DNA of 64,000 nucleotides from Bacteroidales bacterium (GTDB taxonomy: Bacteria > Bacteroidota > Bacteroidia > Bacteroidales > UBA932). The position numbers were made by a program, and so were the translations under genes. Of this stretch, positions 25,442-33,301 are shown piece after piece (the stretch's first letter is position 1; every line of letters begins with the position of its first letter). Under the pieces are notes generated by a model that saw nothing but the letters and a program-made list of their open reading frames with translations, made no database searches and was not told the DNA's origin. The stretch is from the NCBI GenBank assembly GCA_015060395.1, contig SUYP01000011.1, positions 7,946-71,945 of the forward strand, read 5' to 3'.

Positions 25442-27472
25442 TTACCAGATGTTGATTCTTTCTTCAGGAGCCATAAACATAGCGTCTCCTTCCTTTATGT
25501 CGAATGCTGTGTAGAAGTCGTCGATATTCTTCAGAGCTGCATTCACTCTCCATTTTCCGAGAGAATGCACGTCTGTCTTGGTCCTGCGCATAATTTCCTG
25601 AGGACGTACGTTCTGTGCCCAGAGGTTGGCATAGCCGATGTAGAATCTCTGATTGTGTGTGAATCCGTCGATGTCTGCAGGAGTCTCCTTGCCCTTCAGG
25701 GTATTCATATATGCCTGATGAGCAACGAGAAGGCCTCCCTGGTCGGCGATATTCTCTCCGAGGGTATAGCTTCCGTCAGCGTGAAGAGTGTCGAGCACGA
25801 TGATCTTGTCGTACTGCTCTACAAGCACCTTCGCACGTTCGTTGAATTTCTCTTCATCCTCCTTGGTCCACCACGCGCTGATGTTTCCGTCCTTGTCGTA
25901 GTTTCTGCCCTGGTCGTCGAATCCGTGAGTCATTTCGTGTCCGATTACGACTCCTATACCGCCATAATTCACGGCATCGTCAGCATCCGGGTTGAAGAAA
26001 GGAGGCTGGAGGATGGCTGCAGGGAAGCAGATCTCGTTGGTGGTAGGGTTGTAGTATGCATTGACAGTCTGAGGGCTCATTCCCCATTCTGTCCTGTCCA
26101 CAGGCTGTCCCTCGTCTTCCATCATATCCTTGTGTGCGAATACATTGGCGCGGCAGATGTTTGCCCAGTAAGAGTCGTCCTTGATCTCAAGAGCAGTGTA
26201 ATCCTTCCACTTGTCAGGATATCCGACCTTTACGATGAATGTGCCGAGCTTTTCCTGAGCCTTGGCCTTGGTCTCGTCGCTCATCCACTCGAGAGCATCG
26301 ATCCTTTCTCCGAGGGCGGTCTGGAGGTTCGCAACCATTTCCAGCATTTTCTCCTTTGATGAAGCAGGGAAATATTTCTCGACATACATCTGTCCGAATG
26401 CCTCAGCAAGCGACCTGTTCACGACAGCAAGTGAGCTTTTCCAACGAGGTTGGTTCTCTTCCTTTCCCTGCAGAGCCTTTCCGTAGAAGTCGAAGCTGGC
26501 ATTTACGAAATCATCGCTGAGGTAGTTGGCTGCGGAGTTCAGAAGCTTGAATGCAAGGTAGTCCTTCTGATCCTCGAGAGAAACATTCTTGAGAAGCTTG
26601 GTGAGTCCTTCGAAGAATGTGACCTGGCTGGCATTGAGCTCTTCTGACTTGCAGATCCCGGTCTCCTTGAAGAACACTTCCCAGTCGATGAAATCGAATC
26701 TTGAAGTGAACTCCTTGACTGTCATCTTGTTATAGTTCTTGTGAACGTCTCTTCTGGTAGCTCTGTCAACAGATACCTTTGCGATCTCGGTCTCAAGGTC
26801 AATGACCGTCTTGGCAGCCTCGGCAGCCTCTTCTGCAGAATATCCTGCGAGAGTGAAGAGTCTGTTCACATAAACCTTGTAGGCATCTCTGATCTTGACG
26901 GTGTTCTCGTCATCCAGCAGATAATAGTCTCTGTCTCCCATAGATATGCCTCCCTGGAAGAACTGAAGAAGATTCATCGTGCTGTTCTTTTCATCTGCTC
27001 CGATATAGAATCCGAAGAAAGGACTTGCACTCTCTACGTGCATCTTTCCGATCATAGCGCTGAGCTCCTTCTCATCCGATACGGCCTTTATGGCTTCGAG
27101 CTGTTCCATTACAGGAGCTGCCCCGTCTGCATTGCGCTTGAGACTGTCGAGACCCATAGCATACATCATCTGTATCTTGGCTCCGACACTTCCTTCTTCC
27201 TGCGGCTTGGAATTAAGTTCTTCGATCAGTGCCTTGAGCTTCTCCTGGTTCTCCTTGTCAAGCTGGTCGAAGATACCGTATCTCGCGTATTCTGCTGTAA
27301 GCGGATTAGCTTCCATCCATCCTCCGCAGGCATACTGGTAGAAGTCTTCCTTAGGGGAGACTGAGTTGTCGAAATTCGCAAGGTCTATTGCCGGCTTTCC
27401 GGTATCCTTGCTCTGCGCGCAGCCTGTGAGTGCAAGGGCTGCGATGCCGATTGTAATCATCAAGTTCTTCAT
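25442..27472 (-). CDS. M13-family (neprilysin/PepO-like) metallopeptidase, lipoprotein
   Basis: This 676-residue protein has a lipoprotein signal (MKNLMITIGIAALALTGC, Cys18), the long alpha-helical M13 N-terminal domain, and the catalytic domain with HEMTH (about 508-512) and the downstream GENIADQGG zinc-ligand block (about 567-575). It ends with NIW, in place of the more common CxxW tail. M13 enzymes cut oligopeptides, usually outside the cytoplasm. It lies 3 bp before the ClpA gene in one operon, although its compartment differs from that of the ClpA-ClpS-Aat system; co-regulation of peptide turnover is the only link I can infer. Confidence 0.93.
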   Translation of the reverse strand: MKNLMITIGIAALALTGCAQSKDTGKPAIDLANFDNSVSPKEDFYQYACGGWMEANPLTAEYARYGIFDQLDKENQEKLKALIEELNSKPQEEGSVGAKIQMMYAMGLDSLKRNADGAAPVMEQLEAIKAVSDEKELSAMIGKMHVESASPFFGFYIGADEKNSTMNLLQFFQGGISMGDRDYYLLDDENTVKIRDAYKVYVNRLFTLAGYSAEEAAEAAKTVIDLETEIAKVSVDRATRRDVHKNYNKMTVKEFTSRFDFIDWEVFFKETGICKSEELNASQVTFFEGLTKLLKNVSLEDQKDYLAFKLLNSAANYLSDDFVNASFDFYGKALQGKEENQPRWKSSLAVVNRSLAEAFGQMYVEKYFPASSKEKMLEMVANLQTALGERIDALEWMSDETKAKAQEKLGTFIVKVGYPDKWKDYTALEIKDDSYWANICRANVFAHKDMMEDEGQPVDRTEWGMSPQTVNAYYNPTTNEICFPAAILQPPFFNPDADDAVNYGGIGVVIGHEMTHGFDDQGRNYDKDGNISAWWTKEDEEKFNERAKVLVEQYDKIIVLDTLHADGSYTLGENIADQGGLLVAHQAYMNTLKGKETPADIDGFTHNQRFYIGYANLWAQNVRPQEIMRRTKTDVHSLGKWRVNAALKNIDDFYTAFDIKEGDAMFMAPEERINIW

Positions 27473-27559
27473 ATTTTCAACATTATAAATGAATTCTACA
27501 ATTTATAACTTTTTACATTTTTCTACCGACGTGCAATAATATTAAAATAATTTCACGTT

Positions 27560-27600
27560 ACCTCTCTCCTAAATCCTCTCTCTCGGAGAGAGGACTTGCC
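27560..27600. terminator. Hairpin in the clpS/M13 gap
   Basis: TCCTCTCTC and GAGAGAGGA flank a 3-nt loop near 27576-27596, forming a perfect 9-bp stem. It lies between the clpS stop and the M13 start in a 153-bp AT-rich gap. It may be a terminator of the yhhQ-clpS transcript or an extragenic repeat; no T tail is evident. Confidence 0.4.
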
Positions 27601-27625
27601 ATCGCTTCGCTCCAATATTTCTGAT

Positions 27626-27928
27626 TTATTGTATTTCAAATCTGAGAGGGAAACCTTCTGCACGGGCCATAGATGTAGCTTTGGCCACCTTGCTTCGGGC
27701 TATATCCAATGTGTAGCTTCCTACTGTGGCCTTCTGCTGGACGTGTGTCGTTTCGGCTATATTATATGCCTCGGCCTGAGTCTTTCCGAAAACTGTCATC
27801 ATCACCATAATCACGAACTCGAAAGTCGTGAAATCGTCGTTGAGGATGATCACATTGTATTTTCTTGGTTCCTTCGGGGCAGGCTTCAGGACAGTCCTGC
27901 CCTGGTTCTGCATCTGTTCCTGTGCCAT
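27626..27928 (-). CDS. clpS: ClpS, N-degron adaptor for ClpA
   Basis: This 100-residue protein has a flexible N-terminal extension (about 1-22) and the ClpS core. The pocket residues N30, D31, D32 and H62 are present, with the usual 32-residue Asn-to-His spacing. The position of the E. coli gatekeeper Met40 is Phe36 here. ClpS binds N-terminal Leu, Phe, Tyr or Trp and hands the protein to ClpA; a changed gatekeeper could alter selectivity. The gene starts 1 bp after the yhhQ stop, so it is probably translated from the same message. The clpA and aat genes follow after the M13 gene. Confidence 0.95.
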   Translation of the reverse strand: MAQEQMQNQGRTVLKPAPKEPRKYNVIILNDDFTTFEFVIMVMMTVFGKTQAEAYNIAETTHVQQKATVGSYTLDIARSKVAKATSMARAEGFPLRFEIQ

Positions 27929-27929
27929 A

Positions 27930-28631
27930 TTACTCTATATTATGCTTGTCGTGTATATGTCTGCACCAGTAAACGAAAGGTGTGTCGAGCAGGCTGGTGA
28001 CGAAGAATATCAGATAGCTGCTGACTATGATGGACATAAGTGTGCCGATGTCATATACTCCGTAGAATGCGCAGAATGTGTAAAGTACGGTGTTTATCAG
28101 CTGGGATATCATTGTGGAACCGTTGTTCCTGATCCACAGTCCCTTCTTTTCGTCCTTGAAATGCTTTCTGCACCAGTCCCACCATTTATGGTAGAGCCAT
28201 ACGTCCGTGAGCTGTGATATCAGATAGACAAGAAGCGATGCACAGACTATGCGGGGGGTGTTGCTGAATATCGTGCGGAATGCTCCTGAAGCCCAGTCAT
28301 TTTCGCCAGGGGTATATAGAAGCCACATCTGCGAGACGGCGATGAAGACGACGGAGCATAAAGTGCTGATCACGACTGCTCTGTTGGCATCTTTGCGGCT
28401 ATGGTTTTCGCTAAGGATGTCTGTGATGAGGAAGGTACTGGCAAACAATACGTTACCCAGTGTCATCTCTATTCCGAATGCACGTACCAGCAGCATCACT
28501 TCGATGTTGGCCAGAATGGTAGCGAGCACATTGAAGGCGAGAAGTCCGTTCTTGCCGAAGAAACGGTAGAACGCCACGACCCCTCCGTATATAAGTATGA
28601 ACGAAATTATTATAAGTATCTCGTTTGGCAT
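27930..28631 (-). CDS. YhhQ/VUT-family membrane protein, probable queuosine-precursor transporter
   Basis: This 233-residue protein has about six membrane helices and the family motifs ATFLITDILSENHSRKDA (about 64-81, written here ASTFLITDIL), a GIEMTLGNVLF lead-in and NNGSTMISQLINTVLYT (about 168-184). YhhQ-family proteins import preQ0/preQ1, used for the queuosine modification of tRNA. It has its own -7 box and is followed by clpS with a 1-bp gap; the functional link to clpS is unclear. Substrate assignment follows the family and is not proven here. Confidence 0.88.
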   Translation of the reverse strand: MPNEILIIISFILIYGGVVAFYRFFGKNGLLAFNVLATILANIEVMLLVRAFGIEMTLGNVLFASTFLITDILSENHSRKDANRAVVISTLCSVVFIAVSQMWLLYTPGENDWASGAFRTIFSNTPRIVCASLLVYLISQLTDVWLYHKWWDWCRKHFKDEKKGLWIRNNGSTMISQLINTVLYTFCAFYGVYDIGTLMSIIVSSYLIFFVTSLLDTPFVYWCRHIHDKHNIE

Positions 28632-28650
28632 ATTCTGATGTTTTAACCCA

Positions 28651-28658
28651 CAAAGATA
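28651..28658 (-). promoter_or_regulatory. Promoter -7 box for yhhQ-clpS
   Basis: TATCTTTG on the minus strand fits TAnnTTTG exactly, 19 nt before the ATG at 28631 and immediately after the GNAT stop. The -33 region is not a clear match. Confidence 0.45.
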
Positions 28659-29159
28659 CTATATTTTCCTTTTATGGTATGCGTCACGCGGATCTCCGTT
28701 AGCCAAAAGTATTACTCCACAGCGGTGGAAACCGTGCTTTGAAAGAAGGTGATGCATTATGACATTGTCCCTGTGCGTATCTATGCGTATGGTGTCCGTG
28801 CGCCGGAATGTCCATTCGAAGCAGCAGGAGGCTATACTGCTCTTCCTGCCTGTATCCCGGGAGGCCGCTATTCTGTGAATGACATAATATGGCTCTTCGT
28901 CAGGCCAGCTGCCTTCATATATCTTAGCGTATGTGGGATCGGGACCTGGAATGCAGACGAATGTACCTTGGATCTTTCCTTCTTCATCACAGCAGACCAT
29001 ACAATGACCGTTGGAAATGTCCTTGCGGACTATCTCTTCTGATGGATATGTGTCCGGCCATTGATGAAGGTTCCCGCTCTCGCGCATAGTAGTCCTTGCT
29101 TCTGCAAATATGTGCAGAATGCGGGGGATGTCTTCGTATGTTGCCTTGCGGATCTTCAT
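28659..29159 (-). CDS. GNAT-family N-acetyltransferase
   Basis: This 166-residue protein opens MKIRKATYEDIPRILHIFAEA, the classic GNAT start, and carries a middle beta sheet (GHCMVCCDEEGKIQGTFVCI). The acetyl-CoA loop reads IAASRDTGRKSSIASCCFEW, where the expected R/Q-x-x-G-x-G/A pattern is only partly visible. The acceptor is unknown. I set the start at 29159: a well-formed promoter lies at 29174-29205, inside the longer reading frame that begins at 29204. It is divergent from the DUF1680 glycosidase gene. Confidence 0.8.
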   Translation of the reverse strand: MKIRKATYEDIPRILHIFAEARTTMRESGNLHQWPDTYPSEEIVRKDISNGHCMVCCDEEGKIQGTFVCIPGPDPTYAKIYEGSWPDEEPYYVIHRIAASRDTGRKSSIASCCFEWTFRRTDTIRIDTHRDNVIMHHLLSKHGFHRCGVILLANGDPRDAYHKRKI

Positions 29160-29173
29160 ATTGTTTGTGTATG

Positions 29174-29205
29174 CAAAAGTAGTCGAAAATGAGGCGTCCG
29201 ACAAA
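29174..29205 (-). promoter_or_regulatory. Bacteroidetes-type promoter for the GNAT gene
   Basis: On the minus strand TTTG (29205-29202), a 20-bp spacer and TACTTTTG (29181-29174) match TTTG-N20-TAnnTTTG exactly. The ATG at 29159 follows by 14 nt, giving a very short leader. This decides the start. Confidence 0.65.
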
Positions 29206-29214
29206 TTATTGATG

Positions 29215-29222
29215 TATATTTG
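29215..29222 (+). promoter_or_regulatory. Promoter -7 box for the DUF1680 glycosidase
   Basis: TATATTTG fits TAnnTTTG exactly, 19 nt before the ATG at 29242. No clear -33 box is present. Confidence 0.4.
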
Positions 29223-29241
29223 TGAGAAATAATGACGGTTT

Positions 29242-31242
29242 ATGAAAAGATTCTTTCTTATTGTGTCGGCGGCGTTTGTTCTTGCTGCCTGCTCCGGTAA
29301 TGATCAGAAAAGAAATCAGGATGTTGCACCTTATGCTGTCTTTGCTGAAGGAAAGCTGGGTGATGTGACTCCCAAAGGCTGGATCGCCGAGTTTCTGGAA
29401 AGGCAGCTCAGCGGTATGACCGGACATCCGGAAGCATTGTCCTATCCGTATAATTCCTGCCTATGGGCCGGTACTCTTGACAGGAACACCGACAGCTACG
29501 GATCGGACTGGTGGAGATATGAGCAGACGGCCTATTATACCGACGGCCTGCTCCGCCTGGGGTATCTTCTTGACAATGACGAACTTATAGGTGTCGGGCG
29601 TGCAGGCATAGATTATACGTTGGATAATGCATCTGCTGATGGCGAACTCGGTCAGCCTGGCTTGCAGTATCGTTGGCCGCTTGCTGTGTTCTTCCGTGCT
29701 ATGCAGGCTGAATATGAAGCTACCGGTGACGGAAGGATAATAGATGCATTGGAAAAGCATTATATCCATACCATAGAAAGCGGTGAACATATTGGTGTGC
29801 TTCCTGAAGGAATGAAGTGGAGATGGAGGAACATTATGGGGATCGAAGGAATGCTATGGACATATTCGATGACGGGAAATAGTGACCTCCTGGATTATGC
29901 CGTAGCTGAATGGGAGGCAGGTTCGGCTTTTGAACTCAATATGGATGAGATAATGAGCGACAGGAGCCCATATATGCACGGTGTCACTTATTGTGAGGAG
30001 ATGAAGCTGCCGATGCTTCTCTATGCATATACCGGTGAACAGAAATATCTTGATGCTGCCGTGAGGGCTGATGAAAAGCTTCTCCGTCACCATCTTCTCC
30101 CGGATGGCGTCCCTTCCAGCAACGAGCATCTTGACGGAAATGATCCGCTCACCTCTCACGAGACCTGCGACATAACCGACTATACCTGGAGTCTGGGATA
30201 TTATCTTATGACGACAGGAGATGCCGTATATGCCGATGCGATAGAAAAGGCTGTATTCAATGCCGGTCCCGGAGCAGTGACCAAGGATTTCAAGGCTCTG
30301 CAGTATTTCTCTTCAGTGAACCAGTTCATTGCGACCGGTGATTCCGATCATAATGAATTCAAGAAGGGGAGTACCTGGATGGCATATCGTCCGACCCACG
30401 AGACTGAATGCTGTGCCGGAAATGTTCACAGATTTATGCCGAATTATGTGTCCAGGATGTGGCTGGAAGGGGAGACTGAAGGAGAACTTGTCGCTGCAAT
30501 GTACGGCCCTTCTGAAGTCCGCCACGAGCTTCCTGGCGGAAATATCGTCACAGTAACGGAAGATACGGCTTATCCTTTCGGGAACGAGATAAGATTTGTT
30601 TTTTCGATGGACAAGTCGGCCCGTTTCCCTTTCACTTTCCGAGTTCCGTCCTGGTGTGATTATGCAGAAATCAGGATAAATGGAAGTGGCTACGATGTCA
30701 TTCCTGATGAAAAAGGTTTTTCGACAATAGAACGCCGTTTCAGGGATGGTGATGTACTCACCTTGGTGCTCGATATGCCTGTGGAGGTCAAAGGTTGGCC
30801 TGAAGGAGCGGATCCGCATTCCGATGAATATGTCGGTTCGTATATCCAGCGCGGTCCTGTGCTTTATTCATACGCCATACCCGCCGAGTGGTCGGAAGAT
30901 GATAAGGTATATGCGAATATGCACGGTAAAGTGCCTGAGAATCCTGAATTCAAATGTTGGAGCATACTTCCTGCAGGAGCCTGGAACTACTCTCTTGCTC
31001 TTACAGATGAAGATGTTCCCGAAGCCGTGTTCGAAGAATCCTCCCTCTATCCGTTCGATCTCGACACCACTCCATACAGGATCAGTGTTCCAGTGGTTCC
31101 TGTGGCCGGCTGGGAACTCGAAGAAGGACGATTTACACCTGTCCTTCCTTCTGATTTCGAGGTGTTGGATGATGTGCTCGCCATCGATCTTGTTCCGTAT
31201 GGTGCTACGACATTGCGTCTGACAGTGTTCCCGATCAAATAA
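29242..31242 (+). CDS. Lipoprotein of the GH127-type (DUF1680) beta-L-arabinofuranosidase group
   Basis: This 666-residue protein has a lipoprotein signal (MKRFFLIVSAAFVLAAC, Cys17), an (alpha/alpha)6-type helical domain and C-terminal beta domains. The metal/catalytic residues of the family are in place: an E-T-C block in SHETCDITDY (about 308-317) and a CC pair in ETECCAGNVHRF (about 388-399), where the first Cys of the pair is the nucleophile in characterised GH127 enzymes. It would cut beta-L-arabinofuranose or a related sugar, facing the periplasm or cell surface. It stands alone, 20 kb from the second DUF1680 gene, so its substrate may differ. It is quite diverged, so activity is uncertain. 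Confidence 0.82.
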   Translation: MKRFFLIVSAAFVLAACSGNDQKRNQDVAPYAVFAEGKLGDVTPKGWIAEFLERQLSGMTGHPEALSYPYNSCLWAGTLDRNTDSYGSDWWRYEQTAYYTDGLLRLGYLLDNDELIGVGRAGIDYTLDNASADGELGQPGLQYRWPLAVFFRAMQAEYEATGDGRIIDALEKHYIHTIESGEHIGVLPEGMKWRWRNIMGIEGMLWTYSMTGNSDLLDYAVAEWEAGSAFELNMDEIMSDRSPYMHGVTYCEEMKLPMLLYAYTGEQKYLDAAVRADEKLLRHHLLPDGVPSSNEHLDGNDPLTSHETCDITDYTWSLGYYLMTTGDAVYADAIEKAVFNAGPGAVTKDFKALQYFSSVNQFIATGDSDHNEFKKGSTWMAYRPTHETECCAGNVHRFMPNYVSRMWLEGETEGELVAAMYGPSEVRHELPGGNIVTVTEDTAYPFGNEIRFVFSMDKSARFPFTFRVPSWCDYAEIRINGSGYDVIPDEKGFSTIERRFRDGDVLTLVLDMPVEVKGWPEGADPHSDEYVGSYIQRGPVLYSYAIPAEWSEDDKVYANMHGKVPENPEFKCWSILPAGAWNYSLALTDEDVPEAVFEESSLYPFDLDTTPYRISVPVVPVAGWELEEGRFTPVLPSDFEVLDDVLAIDLVPYGATTLRLTVFPIK

Positions 31243-31466
31243 GCTGCATTCTGAGTCGTCATTTACTTCCGTCATCTCTATAGGAAGGAGGATGATGGCT
31301 TTGCGTGGCGCTTAAAGTGCTGTATGGCAATAGCTTAGATGTGCGATGGTGGGAGTTTTTGCCTGCCATTGTGCAGCTATCTGCTTAATTGTCAAGTGAT
31401 TAGGCGTCACGCCAAATTTTGCTGTCGTGACCGTCCTGCACCGAAAGATCCTAAAGCCTGTCGGAA

Positions 31467-32207
31467 TTACATCAGCTCCTTCAGCATCTGTTCTGTATTG
31501 TTCAGGAAATAATTGGTAAGGCGGTAATGAGTAGTTTCCTTGTAAGGTGTCGATCTGAAGCCGGTTTCATCCAGTTCGATGATTTCGGCTTCGGGGTAGG
31601 CCATAAGTATAGGGGAGTGGGTTGATATTATGAATTGTGAATCCTGATCTACAAGTCTTTTCATCAGAGCAAGCATCGCCATCTGTCGGCTTGGAGAAAG
31701 TGCTGCTTCAGGCTCATCCAGGATGTAGAGACCGTGTCCGCTGAACCGGTTCTTCATTATGGCCATAAAACTCTCTCCGTGAGATTGATTGTGAAGGGAT
31801 ATCCCGCCGTATGATTTCATAAACAGCTCTCCATTTCCACCACTAGACTTGAGCCTGTCAATCTCGCTGGCTACGTTGTATGTGCTTTCAGCCCTGAGGA
31901 AGAACCCGTCACGCGCATAATGAGGTCCGCGGGCCAGTCTGAGATAATCACACAGGGTCGAGTGGGATTCCCGTGTCGCGAACCTCATATTCTTTGTCCC
32001 TCCTTCAGGATTGAATCCCCAACATACGGCAATTGCCTCCAGCAGGGTGGATTTGCCCATTCCGTTTTCACCCACGATAAAGGTTACGGGCTTATGAAAC
32101 CGGAGACTTCCAAGCTTTGTAACAGCTTTGATTACCGGAATATCGTTCCAGTATTGACCCTTCCTTTCCGGACTATCTTCGATATAGAGTTTTTCGATAT
32201 ATAACAT
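31467..32207 (-). CDS. AAA/ABC-like ATPase (AAA_21 type), stand-alone
   Basis: This 246-residue protein has Walker A GENGMGKSTLLE (about 46-57), an ABC-signature-like SHGESF (about 143), Walker B LYILDEPEAALSP (about 159-171) and a switch His in FIISTHSP (about 194-201). These are SMC/ABC-type ATPase features without a membrane domain. Related proteins are found alone or with nuclease partners in defence or repair. No partner gene is adjacent here; the neighbours are a rubredoxin and a glycosidase. A TATATTTG box lies at 32227-32234 on the same strand. Role unknown. Confidence 0.8.
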   Translation of the reverse strand: MLYIEKLYIEDSPERKGQYWNDIPVIKAVTKLGSLRFHKPVTFIVGENGMGKSTLLEAIAVCWGFNPEGGTKNMRFATRESHSTLCDYLRLARGPHYARDGFFLRAESTYNVASEIDRLKSSGGNGELFMKSYGGISLHNQSHGESFMAIMKNRFSGHGLYILDEPEAALSPSRQMAMLALMKRLVDQDSQFIISTHSPILMAYPEAEIIELDETGFRSTPYKETTHYRLTNYFLNNTEQMLKELM

Positions 32208-32226
32208 AGCCTGTCTGATATTGAGA

Positions 32227-32234
32227 CAAATATA
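32227..32234 (-). promoter_or_regulatory. Promoter -7 box for the AAA ATPase gene
   Basis: TATATTTG on the minus strand, 19 nt before the ATG at 32207. It lies between the rubredoxin stop and the ATPase start, so the ATPase can be expressed alone. The -33 box is not clear. Confidence 0.4.
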
Positions 32235-32255
32235 ATGCTTTTTGCCGTGTCTGTG

Positions 32256-32420
32256 CTATTCTTCAACTGGAAAAAACATACTCTTCGGCTGGCCGCAGAC
32301 AGGGCATTTCCAGGTTGAGGGGAGATTTTCGAATGGGGTTCCGGGCTTGATGCCCCCTTTGGGATCTCCGATTGCGGGGTCGTAGATCCAACCGCATTTG
32401 GCGCATTTGTACTTTTTCAT
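32256..32420 (-). CDS. Rubredoxin (54 residues)
   Basis: This small gene encodes a complete rubredoxin: [20 protein letters not shown] at the start and a second knuckle [11 protein letters not shown]. The four iron-binding cysteines are C6, C9, C39 and C42, with the usual CxxCG spacing in both knuckles, and the conserved aromatic residues Y4, Y13, W37 and F30 are present. Rubredoxins are one-electron carriers, often used in oxygen and peroxide detoxification in anaerobes. It is followed by the AAA ATPase gene on the same strand and is divergent from the NifX-like gene. No rubrerythrin or oxidoreductase partner is visible nearby. Confidence 0.95.
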   Translation of the reverse strand: MKKYKCAKCGWIYDPAIGDPKGGIKPGTPFENLPSTWKCPVCGQPKSMFFPVEE

Positions 32421-32477
32421 AATCTATCTGTAATTAAGTCCTTACGTAATCAGAGCAACGCCTGTGCCACAAATGGA

Positions 32478-32509
32478 TTTGCAATATTCTGCTTTATGGG
32501 CTAACTTTG
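32478..32509 (+). promoter_or_regulatory. Bacteroidetes-type promoter for the NifX-like/FKBP operon
   Basis: TTTG (32478-32481), a 20-bp spacer and TAACTTTG (32502-32509) form an exact match to the Bacteroidetes housekeeping promoter. The ATG at 32527 follows by 17 nt, which rules out the longer frame beginning at 32464. Confidence 0.7.
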
Positions 32510-32526
32510 AAGAAAATTTTGTGATT

Positions 32527-32874
32527 ATGAAGATTGCTGTACCAACCAGGGATGGACGCGTGGACGATCATTTCGGTCATTGCGCATATTATACGATATT
32601 CAACGTCATAGACGGGCGTGTTGAGGGTGTTTCAAAGATGGCTTCTCCGGAGGGATGCGGATGCAAGAGCGGAATTGCTCCAGTGCTGCGTCAGATGGGA
32701 GTGACCGTGATGCTGGCCGGTAATATGGGCCAGGGCGCGAAGAATGTGCTCGAGGGACAGAGGATCGAGGTCATCCGAGGTTGTTCGGGAGATGTCGAGG
32801 AACTTGTCAAGGCTTATCTTGAAGGAAAAGTAAAGGATAACGGTGAGATCTGCGATCATCACGATTGCCACTAA
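32527..32874 (+). CDS. NifX/NifB-type FeMo-cofactor-binding domain protein
   Basis: This 115-residue protein has the dinitrogenase FeMo-cofactor domain: an opening MKIAVPTRDGRVDDHFGHC, a CGCKSGIAPVL turn (about 50), GNMGQGAKN (about 72) and RGCSGDVEEL (about 88). The tail CDHHDCH is rich in possible metal ligands. In organisms that do not fix nitrogen, such proteins are linked to iron-sulfur or molybdenum cluster handling. No nif genes are present here. The start is fixed by a strong promoter 17 nt upstream. The FKBP gene follows after 3 bp. Confidence 0.9.
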   Translation: MKIAVPTRDGRVDDHFGHCAYYTIFNVIDGRVEGVSKMASPEGCGCKSGIAPVLRQMGVTVMLAGNMGQGAKNVLEGQRIEVIRGCSGDVEELVKAYLEGKVKDNGEICDHHDCH

Positions 32875-32877
32875 GAT

Positions 32878-33276
32878 ATGCCACCCGTAGATAATGCATA
32901 TAAGCTGAGGAACCAGGAGTTCCTTCAGGAATACGCCCAGAGGCCGGGTGTGAAGATTATGTTCAACGGCGTGATGTACCGTGAGATCACTAAAGGGAAA
33001 GGTCCTAAGCCTTCTCCCAAAAGTTTTGTTACGGTCTATTATACGGGCAGACTCATCAACGGAAAGATCTTTGACCAGACCCAGAAGGGGAGGCCGGCTA
33101 CATTCCGTCTGAATGAGCTCATAACCGGCTGGATTACGGCTATGAGGGAAATGCCTGTTGGGTCGCGTTGGGAAGTGGTCATCCCATATAATCTGGGGTA
33201 TGGCTCACGTCCTGCCGGGGCGATAAAGGCCTTCTCGACATTGATATTCGATATCACTCTTCTTGATGTTAGATAA
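32878..33276 (+). CDS. FKBP-type peptidyl-prolyl cis-trans isomerase
   Basis: This 132-residue protein has a charged N-terminal helix (about 1-40) and a compact FKBP domain. Typical features are VTVYYTGRLINGKIFDQT, the F-R-L-NELITGW segment, MPVGSRWEVVIPYNLGYG and a C-terminal LIFDITLLDV strand. It would speed proline isomerisation in folding proteins. I see no signal peptide, so it is probably cytoplasmic, unlike many Bacteroidetes FKBPs that are lipoproteins. It starts 3 bp after the NifX-like gene and is probably co-transcribed with it. Confidence 0.92.
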   Translation: MPPVDNAYKLRNQEFLQEYAQRPGVKIMFNGVMYREITKGKGPKPSPKSFVTVYYTGRLINGKIFDQTQKGRPATFRLNELITGWITAMREMPVGSRWEVVIPYNLGYGSRPAGAIKAFSTLIFDITLLDVR

Positions 33277-33301
33277 AGGCCGTCAGTCGCTGTGACATCT
33301 G

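Noticed and set aside
25343..26359. A 338-codon plus-strand frame opposite the ClpA and M13 genes
   Set aside because: Antisense shadow: it spans two unrelated true genes and the junction between them.
31243..31466. Possible small gene or RNA in the 224-bp gap after the DUF1680 glycosidase
   Set aside because: I found no open frame with sensible composition, no promoter match and only short weak inverted repeats (GGCGTCACGCC). Nothing is supported here.
31467..32420. A defence system made of the AAA ATPase and its neighbours
   Set aside because: The ATPase resembles some defence ATPases, but no nuclease, TOPRIM or toxin partner is adjacent; the neighbour is an ordinary rubredoxin. The evidence is too thin.
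32464..32526. Longer start for the NifX-like protein
   Set aside because: The extra 21 codons overlap an exact promoter and are not part of the conserved domain.
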